A DNA stretch of 64,000 nucleotides from Streptomyces sp. NBC_00461. Its GTDB lineage: Bacteria > Actinomycetota > Actinomycetes > Streptomycetales > Streptomycetaceae. Each line of letters starts with the position of its first letter. Position 1 is the first letter of the stretch. This document shows, one piece after another, positions 43,202-53,156 of this stretch. The DNA lies in contig NZ_CP107902.1 of the NCBI RefSeq assembly GCF_036013935.1, forward strand, positions 7,039,001-7,103,000, given 5' to 3'. A program made the position numbers and the translations under genes. Below the pieces are notes generated by a model, which worked only from the letters and a program-made list of their open reading frames with translations, was not told the origin of the DNA and ran no database searches.

Positions 43202-45250
43202 CTACTCGGCGACAGGCAGTCGCGCACCGTCCCGCAGGAACAACGGGATACGGTCCAGCGGCGCGTCCACCGTCACGGCCGCACCACCCTCATACGTCGC
43301 TCCGGTCCACGCGTCCGTCCACGTCGCCCCCGCCGGAAGGTACGTCGTCCGCGCCGTCGCGCCGGCCGTGAGCACCGGCGCCACCAGCAGATCCCGCCCG
43401 AACAGATACGCGTCGTCCACCGACCAGGCCGCCGGATCCTCCGGGAACTCCAGGAACAGCGGACGCATGGGCGGCAGCCCCTCCTCGTGCGCCTCCCGCA
43501 TCACGTCCAGCACGTACGGCTTCAGGCGGTCCCGCAGCCGCAGGTAGCGCTCCAGGATCGCGCCGGCCTCCTCGCCGTACGACCACACCTCGTTCGGGCC
43601 GCCGGTCATCTCCGGGCCGAGCGGCATGCCCGGGTCGCGGAAGCCGTGCAGACGCATCAGCGGGGACAGGGCGCCGAACTGGAACCAGCGGACCATCACC
43701 TCGCGGTACGCCGGGTCGTCGGGGTCGCCGCCGTGGAAGCCGCCGATGTCCGTGTTCCACCAGGGGATGCCGGACAGGGCCGTGTTGAGTCCGGCCGCGA
43801 TCTGGCGGCGCAGGGTCGGGAAGTCGGTGCCGATGTCGCCGGACCACAGGGCGGCGCCGTAGCGCTGACTGCCCGCCCAGGCCGAGCGGTTGAGGGTGAC
43901 GATCTCGTCGTCGCCGGAGCCGGACGCCCGCAGACCCTCGTAGAAGGTGCGGGAGTTCTCGGCCGGGTAGCTGTTGCCGACCTCCAGGCCGGGGCCCGTC
44001 CAGTAGCGCAGGTTCTCCTGGAACCCGGGCTTGAGCTCCGGCTCGCAGGCGTCCAGCCAGAAGGCCGTGATGCCGTACGGCTCCAGGTAGTTCTCCCTGA
44101 CCCTGGACCACACGAACTCACGGGCGTCGGGGTTCGTGGCGTCGTAGAAGGCCACCTGGACGGTGGAGGCGACCTCCTTGTCGGGCCAGTCGGCGTGCGC
44201 CATCGGGCCGTACTGGGTGCCGATGAAGTAGCCGCGCTGCTCCATCACCGGGTGGTTCTCGCTCAGCGGCGACACGGACGGCCACACGCTCACCACCAGC
44301 TTGATGCCGAGTTCCTCCAGCTCACGCACCATCGCCCCGGGGTCCGGCCATTCGCTCGGGTCGAACTTCCACTCGCCCAGATGCGTCCAGTGGAAGAAGT
44401 CGCAGACGATGGCGCTGATGGGCAGGCCCCGGCGCTTGTACTCCCGTGCCACCGCGAGGAGTTCGTCCTGGGTGCGGTAGCGCAGCTTGCACTGCCAGAA
44501 GCCGGCCGCCCACTCGGGCAGCATCGGCGTACGTCCCGTCACCGCGCTGTAGCGGCGCTGGCCGTCGGCCGGGGTGCCCGCGGTGATCCAGTAGTCGATC
44601 TGGCGGGCCGAGTCGGCCACCCAGCGGGTGCCGTTGTGCGCCAGCTCCACGCGGCCGATCGCCGGGTTGTTCCACAGGAGGGTGTAGCCGCGGCTGGAGG
44701 AGAGCACCGGGATGCCGACCTCGGCGTTGCGCTGGATCAGGTCGAGGACCAGGCCCTTCTGGTCGAAGCGGCCGTGCTGGTGCTGGCCGAGGCCGAACAG
44801 CTTCTCGTCGTCGTAGGCGGCGAAGCGCTGCTCCAGGCGGTGGTGGCCGCCTCCGACGGCGGTGTAGAGGCGGGAGCCCGGCCACCAGAAGTGGGCGCGT
44901 TCCTCCGCGAGGAGCTCGGCGGAGTCCTCGCTGCGCAGGAAGCGGATCTGGCCCTCCGCGTCGACGTGGACGGTCAGCGCGCCCACGGTCAGCTGTCCTT
45001 CCGCGTCACCGATCTTCACGGAGCTCTCGGTGGCCGGCGGTTCATCGAGCAGGGCGCCCGGCAGTCCGCCCAGGATCGGTCCACCGAGCCGGGCCCGCAC
45101 CCGGACCGCGTCCGGACCCCAGGGCTCCACACGCACCGTCTCCTGGCGGCCGCTCCACTCCAGGGCGCCGTCCCGCTCGCGGAACGTGCCGAGGGTGGGA
45201 GACGACTGCGCAAGACTGACCTTGGGCTGAATTTCGGCAGGCTGATTCAC
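43202..45250 (-). CDS. GH31 family alpha-xylosidase/alpha-glucosidase
   Basis: 682-residue cytoplasmic GH31 enzyme. The nucleophile Asp400 lies in FWLDACEPE and the acid/base Asp472 in LWSGDIGT; GLGQHQHGRFDQKG and FWQCKLRYRTQ match alpha-xylosidases more than maltases. It would remove xylose from the backbone of xyloglucan oligosaccharides (inference from context). GTG at 45250 has AGGAG at 8 bases; the frame is open to 45298 without family similarity. It is 61 bp downstream of lacI on the same strand, with a small CGTGCCG hairpin (45283-45299) between, so the two probably form one operon. Confidence 0.88.
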   Translation of the reverse strand: MNQPAEIQPKVSLAQSSPTLGTFRERDGALEWSGRQETVRVEPWGPDAVRVRARLGGPILGGLPGALLDEPPATESSVKIGDAEGQLTVGALTVHVDAEGQIRFLRSEDSAELLAEERAHFWWPGSRLYTAVGGGHHRLEQRFAAYDDEKLFGLGQHQHGRFDQKGLVLDLIQRNAEVGIPVLSSSRGYTLLWNNPAIGRVELAHNGTRWVADSARQIDYWITAGTPADGQRRYSAVTGRTPMLPEWAAGFWQCKLRYRTQDELLAVAREYKRRGLPISAIVCDFFHWTHLGEWKFDPSEWPDPGAMVRELEELGIKLVVSVWPSVSPLSENHPVMEQRGYFIGTQYGPMAHADWPDKEVASTVQVAFYDATNPDAREFVWSRVRENYLEPYGITAFWLDACEPELKPGFQENLRYWTGPGLEVGNSYPAENSRTFYEGLRASGSGDDEIVTLNRSAWAGSQRYGAALWSGDIGTDFPTLRRQIAAGLNTALSGIPWWNTDIGGFHGGDPDDPAYREVMVRWFQFGALSPLMRLHGFRDPGMPLGPEMTGGPNEVWSYGEEAGAILERYLRLRDRLKPYVLDVMREAHEEGLPPMRPLFLEFPEDPAAWSVDDAYLFGRDLLVAPVLTAGATARTTYLPAGATWTDAWTGATYEGGAAVTVDAPLDRIPLFLRDGARLPVAE

Positions 45251-45311
45251 GAGGGGTGCTCCTGAAGGAGTGCAGACAGGGGCGTGCCGCTCCGGCACGG
45301 TGTGCGGGCTG

Positions 45312-46322
45312 TCAGGGACCCGACGGGGCCGGGCCGGTGCTGGCCCGGACCGTCAACTCGGGGGAGATCAGGACGACTTCGTCGGTCCCGCCGTCGAGCT
45401 TGGCGACCAGACGCTCCACGGCGTGCCGGCCCATCTCCTGCGCGGGGATGGCGACGGACGTCAGTCGCACCGAGGCCTGGACGGCGACCTGGTCCGGACA
45501 GACCGCGACCACCGACACGTCCTCGGGCACGGCACGTCCCTGCTGGCGCAGCAGGCCGAGCAGGGGCTCGACGGCCTGCTCGTTCTGCACGATGAAGCCG
45601 GTGGTGCCCGGGCGCTCGTCGAGGATGCGGGCGAGGGTGACGGCCATGGCGTCGTAACCGCCCTCGCACGGCCGGTGCAGCACCCCGACGCCCAACTCCC
45701 GTGCCCGGGAGCGGAGTCCGTCGAGGGTGCGCTCGGCGAAACCGGTGTGCCTTTCGTAGACTCCGGGGGCCTCGCCGATGACAGCGATGTCGCGGTGGCC
45801 GAGCATCGCCAGATGCTCGACGCACAACGCGCCCGTCGCCTTGAAGTCGAGGTCGACGCAGGTCAGTCCGCTGGTGTCGGCGGGCAGCCCGATGAGCACG
45901 GAGGGCTGGTCGGTGCCGCGCAGCAATGGCAGCCGCTCGTCGTCGAGTTCGACGTCCATCAGGATCATCGCGTCGGCGAGCCCGCTGCCGGTGACCCGGC
46001 GCACGGCGTCGGGGCCTTCCTCGCCGGTCAGCAGCAGGACGTCGTAACCGTGTGTGCGGGCCGTGGTGGCGACGGCGATGGCGATCTCCATCATCACCGG
46101 CACATACATGTCGGTGCGCAGTGGGACCATCAGCGCGATGATGTTCGACTTGCTGCTGGCCAGGGCCCGCGCGCCCGCGTTCGGGTGGTAGCCGAGCTGG
46201 CGGATGCTCTGCTCTACCCGCTCCCGGGTGGTCGTGGAGATGGACCGCTTGCCGCTGAGGACATAACTCACCGTGCTCGCCGAGACTCCGGCGTGCTGGG
46301 CGACCTCGGCGAGGGTGACCAT
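45312..46322 (-). CDS. LacI family transcriptional repressor
   Basis: 336 residues. The N-terminal LacI helix-turn-helix (LAEVAQHAGVSASTVSYVLSG) and hinge helix (ARALAS) are followed by a periplasmic-binding-protein-like sensor domain. ATG at 46322 with GGGAGAG. Two copies of the GAAGCGCTTC palindrome lie upstream and two more at the GH3/transporter promoters, so it most likely represses the whole sugar locus and itself, released by a xyloglucan-derived sugar. The open frame extends to 46556 through non-coding promoter sequence. Confidence 0.92.
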   Translation of the reverse strand: MVTLAEVAQHAGVSASTVSYVLSGKRSISTTTRERVEQSIRQLGYHPNAGARALASSKSNIIALMVPLRTDMYVPVMMEIAIAVATTARTHGYDVLLLTGEEGPDAVRRVTGSGLADAMILMDVELDDERLPLLRGTDQPSVLIGLPADTSGLTCVDLDFKATGALCVEHLAMLGHRDIAVIGEAPGVYERHTGFAERTLDGLRSRARELGVGVLHRPCEGGYDAMAVTLARILDERPGTTGFIVQNEQAVEPLLGLLRQQGRAVPEDVSVVAVCPDQVAVQASVRLTSVAIPAQEMGRHAVERLVAKLDGGTDEVVLISPELTVRASTGPAPSGP

Positions 46323-46339
46323 CCAGCTCTCCCAGCGGT

Positions 46340-46353
46340 GTGAAGCGCTTCGA
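46340..46353. promoter_or_regulatory. LacI-type operator in lacI leader
   Basis: GT-GAAGCGCTTC-GA, 12 of 14 positions as in the perfect sites, 18 bp upstream of the lacI ATG. Confidence 0.7.
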
Positions 46354-46392
46354 CAGTGCGCATTGCGAGTATGGGCGGGTGGGGATGGTTCG

Positions 46393-46442
46393 ACACTAGC
46401 CCTACCGAGGGGACGTGTCCATAGGTCGTCGAAGCGCTTCGA
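46393..46442 (-). promoter_or_regulatory. lacI promoter with upstream operator
   Basis: Minus strand TGGACA (plus 46416-46421), 17-bp spacer, TAGTGT (plus 46393-46398); start near 46387. A perfect TCGAAGCGCTTCGA palindrome lies at 46429-46442, seven bases upstream of the -35, so with the leader site it could form a repression loop. Confidence 0.65.
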
Positions 46443-46836
46443 CACCTTTATTTTCCGAGGTGTCGTTTCTGCGGGCGCGGCGGCCTCTCCGGCTCTCATC
46501 GGCCGTGGAGAGGTCGTACCCGAACCGTCCCCCGGAAGCCCCCGCCGATGCAACACCGCTGCACCAAGTACGGCAACCGCGCCGGATCAGGTCCACCGGG
46601 CCGGCACTCGTCCGGCGCAAGCCCCCGGTGGTGACAGAGCAGGTGTCCGAGACCGGGTCCGGCACCCACGTCTGCAAGGGCGCGGGGCGACTGGACACCG
46701 AGGCGTACTCCGTCAACATCGGCCGAACGGCTGCGCAAAGGGTGGTGGGGTCGTCCGGGATCGGGTACATACGATCGAGTAGCACCCGTCGGTAACCAAA
46801 CGGCCCAAGATCCCGATTCGCGGCGAGGTGACCCTC
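46443..46836. other. gap without recognisable gene
   Basis: 394 bp between the last lacI operator and the acyl-CoA dehydrogenase. Short open frames exist on both strands but none resembles a known protein. Composition is less third-position-biased than in the neighbouring genes. It must contain the acyl-CoA dehydrogenase promoter; TACGAT at about 46772-46777 is a possible -10, without a good -35. Confidence 0.4.
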
Positions 46837-48771
46837 ATGTCCGCCAGCCCCACCACCAAACCCACCGTCTCCGAACGTGAGGCCCGCCAGGTGGCGGAGG
46901 CTGCCCGGGAACAGGAGTGGCGCAAGCCCAGCTTCGCCAAGGAACTGTTCCTGGGCCGCTTCCGGCTCGACCTGGTCCACCCGCACCCCATGCCCTCCAC
47001 GGAGGCCGTGCAGCGCGGCGAGGAGTTCCTCGCCAAGCTCCGCGACTTCTGCGAGACCGAGATCGACAGCGCGCTGATCGAGCGCGAGGCCCGCATCCCC
47101 GACGAGGTCATCAGCGGCCTCAAGGAACTCGGCGCCCTCGGCATGAAGATCGACACCAAGTACGGCGGTCTCGGTCTCACGCAGGTGTACTACAACAAGG
47201 CGCTCGCGCTGGCGGGTTCGGCCTCCCCTGCGATCGGCGTGCTGCTGTCGGCGCACCAGTCGATCGGCCTGCCGCAGCCGCTGAAGCTGTTCGGCACGCC
47301 CGAGCAGAAGGAGCAGTTCCTGCCCCGGTGCGCCCGCACCGACATCAGCGCCTTCCTGCTGACCGAGCCGGACGTCGGCTCCGACCCGGCCAGGCTCGCG
47401 ACGACCGCGGTGCCCGAGGGGGACGACTACGTCCTCGACGGGGTCAAGCTGTGGACGACCAACGGCGTGGTCGCCGACCTCCTGGTCGTGATGGCGCGGG
47501 TGCCCAAGAGCGAGGGCCACAAGGGAGGCATCACCGCCTTCGTCGTCGAGACCAACTCGCCGGGCATCACGGTCGAGAACCGCAACGCCTTCATGGGCCT
47601 GCGCGGCATCGAGAACGGCGTCACCCGCTTCCACCAGGTCCGGGTACCGGCGGCGAACCGCATCGGTCCGGAGGGCGCGGGCCTCAAGATCGCGCTCACC
47701 ACCCTCAACACCGGCCGGCTCTCCCTCCCCGCCTCCTGCGTGGCCGCCGGCAAGTGGTGCCTGAAGATCGCCCGTGAGTGGTCGGCGGCCCGCGAGCAGT
47801 GGGGCAAGCCGATCGCCCACCACGAGGCGGTCGGGTCCAAGATCTCCTTCATCGCGGCGACGACCTTCGCCCTGGAGGCCGTACTGGACCTGTCCTCGCA
47901 GATGGCCGACGAGAACCGCAACGACATCCGCATCGAGGGCGCGCTGGCCAAGCTCTACGCCTCCGAGATGGGCTGGCTCATCGCCGACGAACTCGTCCAG
48001 ATCCGCGGCGGCCGCGGCTTCGAGACGGCGGCGTCCCTGGCCGCCCGCGGCGAACGGGCCGTCCCGGCCGAACAGGTCCTGCGCGACCTGCGCATCAACC
48101 GCATCTTCGAGGGCTCGACCGAGATCATGCACCTGCTGATCGCGCGCGAGGCCGTCGATGCCCACCTCTCGGTGGCCGGCGACCTCATCGACCCGGACAA
48201 GTCCCTCCAGGACAAGGCGAAGGCCGGCGCGAACGCGGGCGTCTTCTACGCCAAGTGGCTCCCGAAGCTGGTCGCGGGACAGGGACAACTCCCCGGCACC
48301 TACGGCGAGTTCCGCCACGAAGTGGACCTGTCCCGGCATCTGCGCTACGTCGAGCGCAACGCCCGCAAGCTGGCCCGCTCCACCTTCTACGCCATGTCCC
48401 GCTGGCAGGGCCGCATGGAGACCAAGCAGGGTTTCCTGGGCCGTATCGTCGACATCGGCGCGGAACTGTTCGCGATGAGCGCGGCCTGCGTACGGGCGGA
48501 ACTCCTGCGCAGCCAGGGCGAGCACGGCCGCGAGGCCTATCAGCTGGCCGACGTCTTCTGCCGCCAGTCCCGCATCCGCGTCGAGGAACTCTTCAACCGT
48601 CTGTGGACCAACACCGACGACCTCGACCGCAAGCTGGTCAAGGGCATCATGTCGGGCACCTACGAGTGGCTGGAGGAGGGCATCGTCGACCCCTCGGGCG
48701 ACGGACCGTGGATCGCCGTGGCGGACCCCGGGCCCTCCGAACACGAGAACGTCCACCGCCCGATCCGGTGA
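46837..48771 (+). CDS. acyl-CoA dehydrogenase family protein (long form)
   Basis: 644 residues, longer than the ~390-residue standard family and resembling VLCAD/ACAD9-type proteins with an extra C-terminal domain. FAD/substrate motifs AFLLTEPDVGSDPA and KLWTTNG are present; RIFEGSTEI marks the catalytic-base region near 420. It oxidises acyl-CoA esters to enoyl-CoA. ATG at 46837 with GAGG at 8 bases is preferred over GTG at 46828. No beta-oxidation partner gene is adjacent. Confidence 0.9.
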   Translation: MSASPTTKPTVSEREARQVAEAAREQEWRKPSFAKELFLGRFRLDLVHPHPMPSTEAVQRGEEFLAKLRDFCETEIDSALIEREARIPDEVISGLKELGALGMKIDTKYGGLGLTQVYYNKALALAGSASPAIGVLLSAHQSIGLPQPLKLFGTPEQKEQFLPRCARTDISAFLLTEPDVGSDPARLATTAVPEGDDYVLDGVKLWTTNGVVADLLVVMARVPKSEGHKGGITAFVVETNSPGITVENRNAFMGLRGIENGVTRFHQVRVPAANRIGPEGAGLKIALTTLNTGRLSLPASCVAAGKWCLKIAREWSAAREQWGKPIAHHEAVGSKISFIAATTFALEAVLDLSSQMADENRNDIRIEGALAKLYASEMGWLIADELVQIRGGRGFETAASLAARGERAVPAEQVLRDLRINRIFEGSTEIMHLLIAREAVDAHLSVAGDLIDPDKSLQDKAKAGANAGVFYAKWLPKLVAGQGQLPGTYGEFRHEVDLSRHLRYVERNARKLARSTFYAMSRWQGRMETKQGFLGRIVDIGAELFAMSAACVRAELLRSQGEHGREAYQLADVFCRQSRIRVEELFNRLWTNTDDLDRKLVKGIMSGTYEWLEEGIVDPSGDGPWIAVADPGPSEHENVHRPIR

Positions 48772-48877
48772 TCGATCGGTGATCGTTCCATGACGGGACG
48801 TCCCTCTCGGCCCCCCGTGCGGGGGATGAGGGGGACGCACTGTCCTCACACACGGTCCTTACGGCAACAATGGAGGG

Positions 48878-50161
48878 ATGAGCGACAGTCCAGCCCCCTC
48901 AGGGTCTCTGCCCCACGCCCTGGCCGACCCGCACCTCGTCTACGACCCCGTGGCGGACGACGGCCCGAAGGACGTGGTGATCCTCGGCTCCACCGGCTCG
49001 ATCGGCACCCAGGCCATCGACCTCGTGCTGCGCAACCCCGACCGGTTCCGGGTCACCGGGCTCTCGGCCAACGGCGGCCGGATCGCCCTGCTCGCCGAGC
49101 AGGCCCACCGGCTCCGGGTGCGGACCGTCGCGGTCGCGCGCGAGGACGTCGTACCGCAGCTGCGCGAGGCGCTGGCCGGCCTGTACGGCGCGGGAGAGCC
49201 GCTGCCCGAGATCCTCGCAGGGCCTCAGGCGGCCACCCGGCTCGCCGCGTCCGAGTGCCACACCGTCCTGAACGGCATCACCGGCTCCATCGGTCTCGCC
49301 CCGACCCTCGCCGCCCTGGAGGCGGGCCGCACCCTCGCGCTCGCCAACAAGGAGTCGCTCATCGTCGGCGGCCCGCTGGTCAAGGCGCTGGCCAAGCCCG
49401 GGCAGATCATCCCGGTCGACTCCGAGCACGCGGCCCTGTTCCAGGCGCTCGCGGCCGGCACGCGCGCGGACGTGCGCAAGCTCGTCGTCACGGCGTCCGG
49501 CGGCCCCTTCCGCGGCCGTACGAAGGCCGAACTGGCGAACGTCACCGTCGAGGACGCCCTCGCCCACCCCACCTGGGCGATGGGTCCGGTGATCACGATC
49601 AACTCCGCGACCTTGGTCAACAAGGGCCTGGAGGTCATCGAGGCACACTTGCTGTACGACATTCCCTTCGACCGCATTGAGGTCGTCGTGCATCCCCAGT
49701 CGTATGTTCACTCGATGATTGAGTTCACCGACGGATCCACGATCGCCCAGGCGACGCCCCCCGACATGCGCGGGCCCATCGCCATCGGCCTCGGCTGGCC
49801 CGAGCGCGTCCCTGACGCGGCGCCCGCCTTCGACTGGAGCAAGGCGTCCACGTGGGAGTTCTTCCCGCTCGACAACGACGCCTTTCCCTCGGTGAACCTC
49901 GCCCGGCACGTGGGACGGCTCGCGGGCACCGCCCCGGCGGTGTTCAATGCGGCCAACGAGGAGTGTGTCGAGGCGTTCCGCGCCGGTGCACTGCCGTTCA
50001 ACGGGATCATGGAGACCGTCACCCGGGTCGTCGAGGAGCACGGCACCCCGCGTACGGGAACCTCACTCACCGTCTCGGACGTCCTCGAAGCGGAGACCTG
50101 GGCACGGGCCCGGGCGAGGGAACTGACAGGACAGACGGCGACCGCGGAGGCGCGTGCATGA
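48878..50161 (+). CDS. dxr: 1-deoxy-D-xylulose 5-phosphate reductoisomerase
   Basis: 427 residues. NADPH-binding [10 protein letters not shown] lies at 37-46; [10 protein letters not shown] and SGGPFRG bind metal and substrate, and [11 protein letters not shown] is in the C-terminal part. It converts DXP to MEP, the committed step of the non-mevalonate isoprenoid pathway. ATG at 48878: the GGAGGG is only one base away, too close for normal use, and an AACAAT lies six bases before the ATG, so a leaderless start is possible. The stop overlaps the next ATG (ATGA). Confidence 0.95.
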   Translation: MSDSPAPSGSLPHALADPHLVYDPVADDGPKDVVILGSTGSIGTQAIDLVLRNPDRFRVTGLSANGGRIALLAEQAHRLRVRTVAVAREDVVPQLREALAGLYGAGEPLPEILAGPQAATRLAASECHTVLNGITGSIGLAPTLAALEAGRTLALANKESLIVGGPLVKALAKPGQIIPVDSEHAALFQALAAGTRADVRKLVVTASGGPFRGRTKAELANVTVEDALAHPTWAMGPVITINSATLVNKGLEVIEAHLLYDIPFDRIEVVVHPQSYVHSMIEFTDGSTIAQATPPDMRGPIAIGLGWPERVPDAAPAFDWSKASTWEFFPLDNDAFPSVNLARHVGRLAGTAPAVFNAANEECVEAFRAGALPFNGIMETVTRVVEEHGTPRTGTSLTVSDVLEAETWARARARELTGQTATAEARA

Positions 50162-51462
50162 CGACCTTGATGATGATCCTCGGCATAGTCGTCTTCGCGT
50201 TCGGCCTGCTGGTCTCGATCGCGTGGCACGAGCTGGGGCACCTGTCCACGGCCAAGCTCTTCGGCATCCGCGTGCCCCAGTACATGGTCGGCTTCGGCCC
50301 GACCATGTTCTCGCGGAAGAAGGGCGACACCGAGTACGGGATCAAGGCCATCCCGTTCGGCGGCTACATCCGCATGATCGGCATGTTCCCGCCCGGACCC
50401 GACGGCAGGCTGGAGGCCCGCTCCACCTCGCCCTGGCGCGGCATGATCGAGGACGCCCGCTCGGCGGCTTTCGAGGAACTGCAGCCGGGCGACGAAACCC
50501 GCCTCTTCTACACCCGCAAGCCCTGGAAGCGGGTCATCGTGATGTTCGCGGGCCCGTTCATGAACCTGATCCTGGCGGTGGCGCTGTTCCTCACCGTCCT
50601 CATGGGCTTCGGCATCTCCCAGCAGACCACCACGGTCAGCTCGGTCTCCCAGTGCGTCATCGCCCAGAGCGAGAACCGCGACACGTGCAAGAAGGGCGAC
50701 GCGGCCTCCCCGGCCGCGGCGGCCGGCCTGAAGCCCGGTGACAAGATCCTCGCCTTCAACGGCGTCCGGACCAACGACTGGAACAGGCTCTCCGACCTGA
50801 TCCGCTCCACCCCCGGCAAGGCGGTCCCGATCGTGGTCGACCGCAAGGGCAAGGAGATCACCCTCAACGCCACGATCGCCAGCAACCAGGTCGCCAGGAA
50901 GGACTCCAGCGGCCAGATCGTCGAGGGCAAGTACGTCACCGCCGGCTTCCTCGGCTTCAGCGCGGCCACCGGCATCGTCAAACAGGACTTCGGCCAGTCC
51001 CTGACCTGGATGGGCGACCGCGTCGGTGATGCCGTCGACTCCATCGCGGCCCTGCCCGGCAAGATCCCCGGCCTGTGGGACGCGGCCTTCGGCGACGGCA
51101 AGCGGGCCCCGGACTCCCCGATGGGCGTGGTCGGCGCGGCCCGTGTGGGCGGCGAGATCTTCACCCTGAACATCCCGGCCACCCAGCAACTGGCCATGTT
51201 CGTGATGCTGGTCGCGGGCTTCAACCTCTCCCTGTTCCTCTTCAACATGCTCCCGTTGCTGCCGCTGGACGGCGGCCACATCGCGGGTGCGCTGTGGGAG
51301 GCGCTGCGCCGGAACGTGGCGAAGGTGCTGCGCAGGCCGGACCCCGGCCCCTTCGACGTGGCGAAGCTGATGCCCGTCGCCTATGTGGTGGCCGGGATCT
51401 TCGTCTGCTTCACCCTCCTCGTCCTCGTGGCGGACGTTGTCAACCCAGTGAAAATCACCTAG
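50158..51462 (+). CDS. site-2 (M50) metalloprotease, RseP/Rip1-like
   Basis: 434 residues, membrane-embedded zinc protease. HELGH at 24-28 in the first helix binds zinc, a PDZ domain lies at about 175-260 ([16 protein letters not shown]), and the LDGG motif follows in a later helix (LPLDGGH). Relatives cut anti-sigma factors or other membrane proteins within the bilayer; two ECF systems occur elsewhere in this window. It is coupled to dxr by ATGA overlap and is followed by a hairpin before ispG, as in many actinobacteria. Confidence 0.92.
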   Translation: MTTLMMILGIVVFAFGLLVSIAWHELGHLSTAKLFGIRVPQYMVGFGPTMFSRKKGDTEYGIKAIPFGGYIRMIGMFPPGPDGRLEARSTSPWRGMIEDARSAAFEELQPGDETRLFYTRKPWKRVIVMFAGPFMNLILAVALFLTVLMGFGISQQTTTVSSVSQCVIAQSENRDTCKKGDAASPAAAAGLKPGDKILAFNGVRTNDWNRLSDLIRSTPGKAVPIVVDRKGKEITLNATIASNQVARKDSSGQIVEGKYVTAGFLGFSAATGIVKQDFGQSLTWMGDRVGDAVDSIAALPGKIPGLWDAAFGDGKRAPDSPMGVVGAARVGGEIFTLNIPATQQLAMFVMLVAGFNLSLFLFNMLPLLPLDGGHIAGALWEALRRNVAKVLRRPDPGPFDVAKLMPVAYVVAGIFVCFTLLVLVADVVNPVKIT

Positions 51463-51479
51463 TCACATGGAGTTTGTGG

Positions 51480-51506
51480 CGGCCTGCGACGCTCTGTCGC
51501 AGGCCG
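51480..51506 (+). terminator. terminator after the M50 protease
   Basis: Perfect 11-bp stem CGGCCTGCGAC/GTCGCAGGCCG with a GCTCT loop, followed by TCTT. Confidence 0.75.
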
Positions 51507-51661
51507 TCTTCCATTGAGTGGGTTTACGGCCGTGGGGATCCCCCCGCCGAGTGGTTCGAGGTGGGGAAGTGCTGGGGCTTCGGCCCGTGCCGTAATCTCG
51601 AAGCCTGGAGCCCGTTGTTCCGGGACCGGACCTTGATCCACGACTTGGGGTTGCTCAACAG

Positions 51662-52819
51662 ATGACTGCGATTTCTCTCGGCATGCCGTCCGTTCCGACC
51701 AGGGTTGCCGAGCGTCGGAAGAGCCGGCAGATCCAGGTCGGATCCGTGGCGGTCGGCGGCGACGCCCCCGTGTCCGTGCAGTCGATGACCACGACCCGTA
51801 CGTCCGACATCGGTGCCACCCTCCAGCAGATCGCCGAGCTCACCGCCTCCGGCTGCCAGATCGTGCGCGTGGCCTGCCCGACGCAGGACGACGCGGACGC
51901 GCTCGCCACCATCGCCCGCAAGTCGCAGATCCCGGTGATCGCGGACATCCACTTCCAGCCCAAGTACGTCTTCTCGGCGATCGAGGCCGGCTGCGCCGCG
52001 GTCCGGGTGAACCCGGGCAACATCAAGCAGTTCGACGACAAGGTGAAGGAGATCGCGCGGGCCGCGAAGGACCACGGCACGCCGATCCGGATCGGGGTCA
52101 ACGCCGGCTCGCTGGACCGGCGTCTGCTGCAGAAGTACGGCAAGGCGACACCGGAGGCCCTCGTCGAGAGCGCCCTGTGGGAAGCCTCCCTCTTCGAGGA
52201 GCACGACTTCCGGGACATCAAGATCTCGGTCAAGCACAACGACCCGGTCGTGATGATCGAGGCGTACAAGCAGCTCGCCGCCCAGTGCGAGTACCCGCTG
52301 CACCTCGGTGTCACCGAGGCCGGTCCGGCCTTCCAGGGCACGATCAAGTCGGCCGTCGCCTTCGGCGCCCTCCTCTCCCAGGGCATCGGCGACACCATCC
52401 GCGTCTCCCTCTCGGCCCCGCCGGTCGAGGAGGTCAAGGTCGGCAACCAGATCCTGGAGTCCCTGAATCTCAAGCAGCGCGGCCTGGAGATCGTCTCCTG
52501 CCCGTCCTGCGGCCGCGCCCAGGTCGACGTCTACAAGCTGGCCGAGGAGGTCACCGCGGGCCTGACCGGCATGGAGGTCCCGCTCCGCGTCGCGGTCATG
52601 GGCTGTGTGGTCAACGGCCCCGGCGAGGCCCGCGAGGCCGACCTCGGCGTCGCCTCCGGCAACGGCAAGGGACAGATCTTCGTCAAGGGCGAGGTCATCA
52701 AGACCGTCCCCGAGTCCAAGATCGTCGAGACCCTCATCGAGGAGGCCATGAAGCTGGCCGAACAGATGGAGGCAGACGGCACGGCCTCGGGCGAGCCGTC
52801 GGTTTCGGTGGCGGGCTGA
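51662..52819 (+). CDS. ispG: (E)-4-hydroxy-3-methylbut-2-enyl-diphosphate synthase
   Basis: 385 residues. The cluster ligands are Cys280 and Cys283 in CPSC and Cys315 in CVVNGPGE, binding a [4Fe-4S] centre. The N-terminal TIM barrel begins [18 protein letters not shown]. It reduces MEcPP to HMBPP in the MEP pathway, the same pathway as dxr upstream. ATG at 51662; the ribosome-binding site is weak. It probably has its own promoter after the hairpin at 51480 (a TAATCT lies at about 51594). Confidence 0.96.
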   Translation: MTAISLGMPSVPTRVAERRKSRQIQVGSVAVGGDAPVSVQSMTTTRTSDIGATLQQIAELTASGCQIVRVACPTQDDADALATIARKSQIPVIADIHFQPKYVFSAIEAGCAAVRVNPGNIKQFDDKVKEIARAAKDHGTPIRIGVNAGSLDRRLLQKYGKATPEALVESALWEASLFEEHDFRDIKISVKHNDPVVMIEAYKQLAAQCEYPLHLGVTEAGPAFQGTIKSAVAFGALLSQGIGDTIRVSLSAPPVEEVKVGNQILESLNLKQRGLEIVSCPSCGRAQVDVYKLAEEVTAGLTGMEVPLRVAVMGCVVNGPGEAREADLGVASGNGKGQIFVKGEVIKTVPESKIVETLIEEAMKLAEQMEADGTASGEPSVSVAG

Positions 52820-52835
52820 CGGGACTTTTTCGAGC

Positions 52836-53034
52836 GCCGGTCGGCAACCTTCAGCCTGTCCGGCGTTTGAGGTCGAGGCCGTTGAGGCTGAAGCGGGGTC
52901 TGGGGGCGGGAGTCCTCAGGGACAGCGGGCAGCTGCTACCAACAGACACCTGCCGGTCGGCAACCTTCAGCCTGTCCGGCGTTTGAGGACGAGGCCGTTC
53001 AGGCCGAAGCGGGGGTCCGGGGGCGGCAGCCCCC
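52836..53034 (+). repeat. two direct copies of the Streptomyces GGCGTTTGAGG repeat
   Basis: Copy 1 about 52836-52910 and copy 2 about 52952-53034, offset 116 bp. Both begin GCCGGTCGGCAACCTTCAGC and contain CTGTCCGGCGTTTGAGG and a GGGGGCGG tail; they are about 90% alike. The second can fold GGGGGC..GCCCCC. They make up most of the 337-bp gap (52820-53156), which otherwise shows only the promoter of the next gene. Confidence 0.8.
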
Positions 53035-53156
53035 TGTGACGGCACCGCAGCCAAGGGTCACTTGGCAACGGACAGCAGTCCAACAGGGGGCGGCGCGGCT
53101 CAGCTTCCGCAGGTACAGTGCGGAGATCCGCAGAACCTCAGGGTGAGGGCCCGCAC

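Noticed and set aside
46415..46795. 126-residue ORF between lacI and the acyl-CoA dehydrogenase
   Set aside because: No similarity to any family I know, no ribosome-binding site, and it overlaps the lacI operator.
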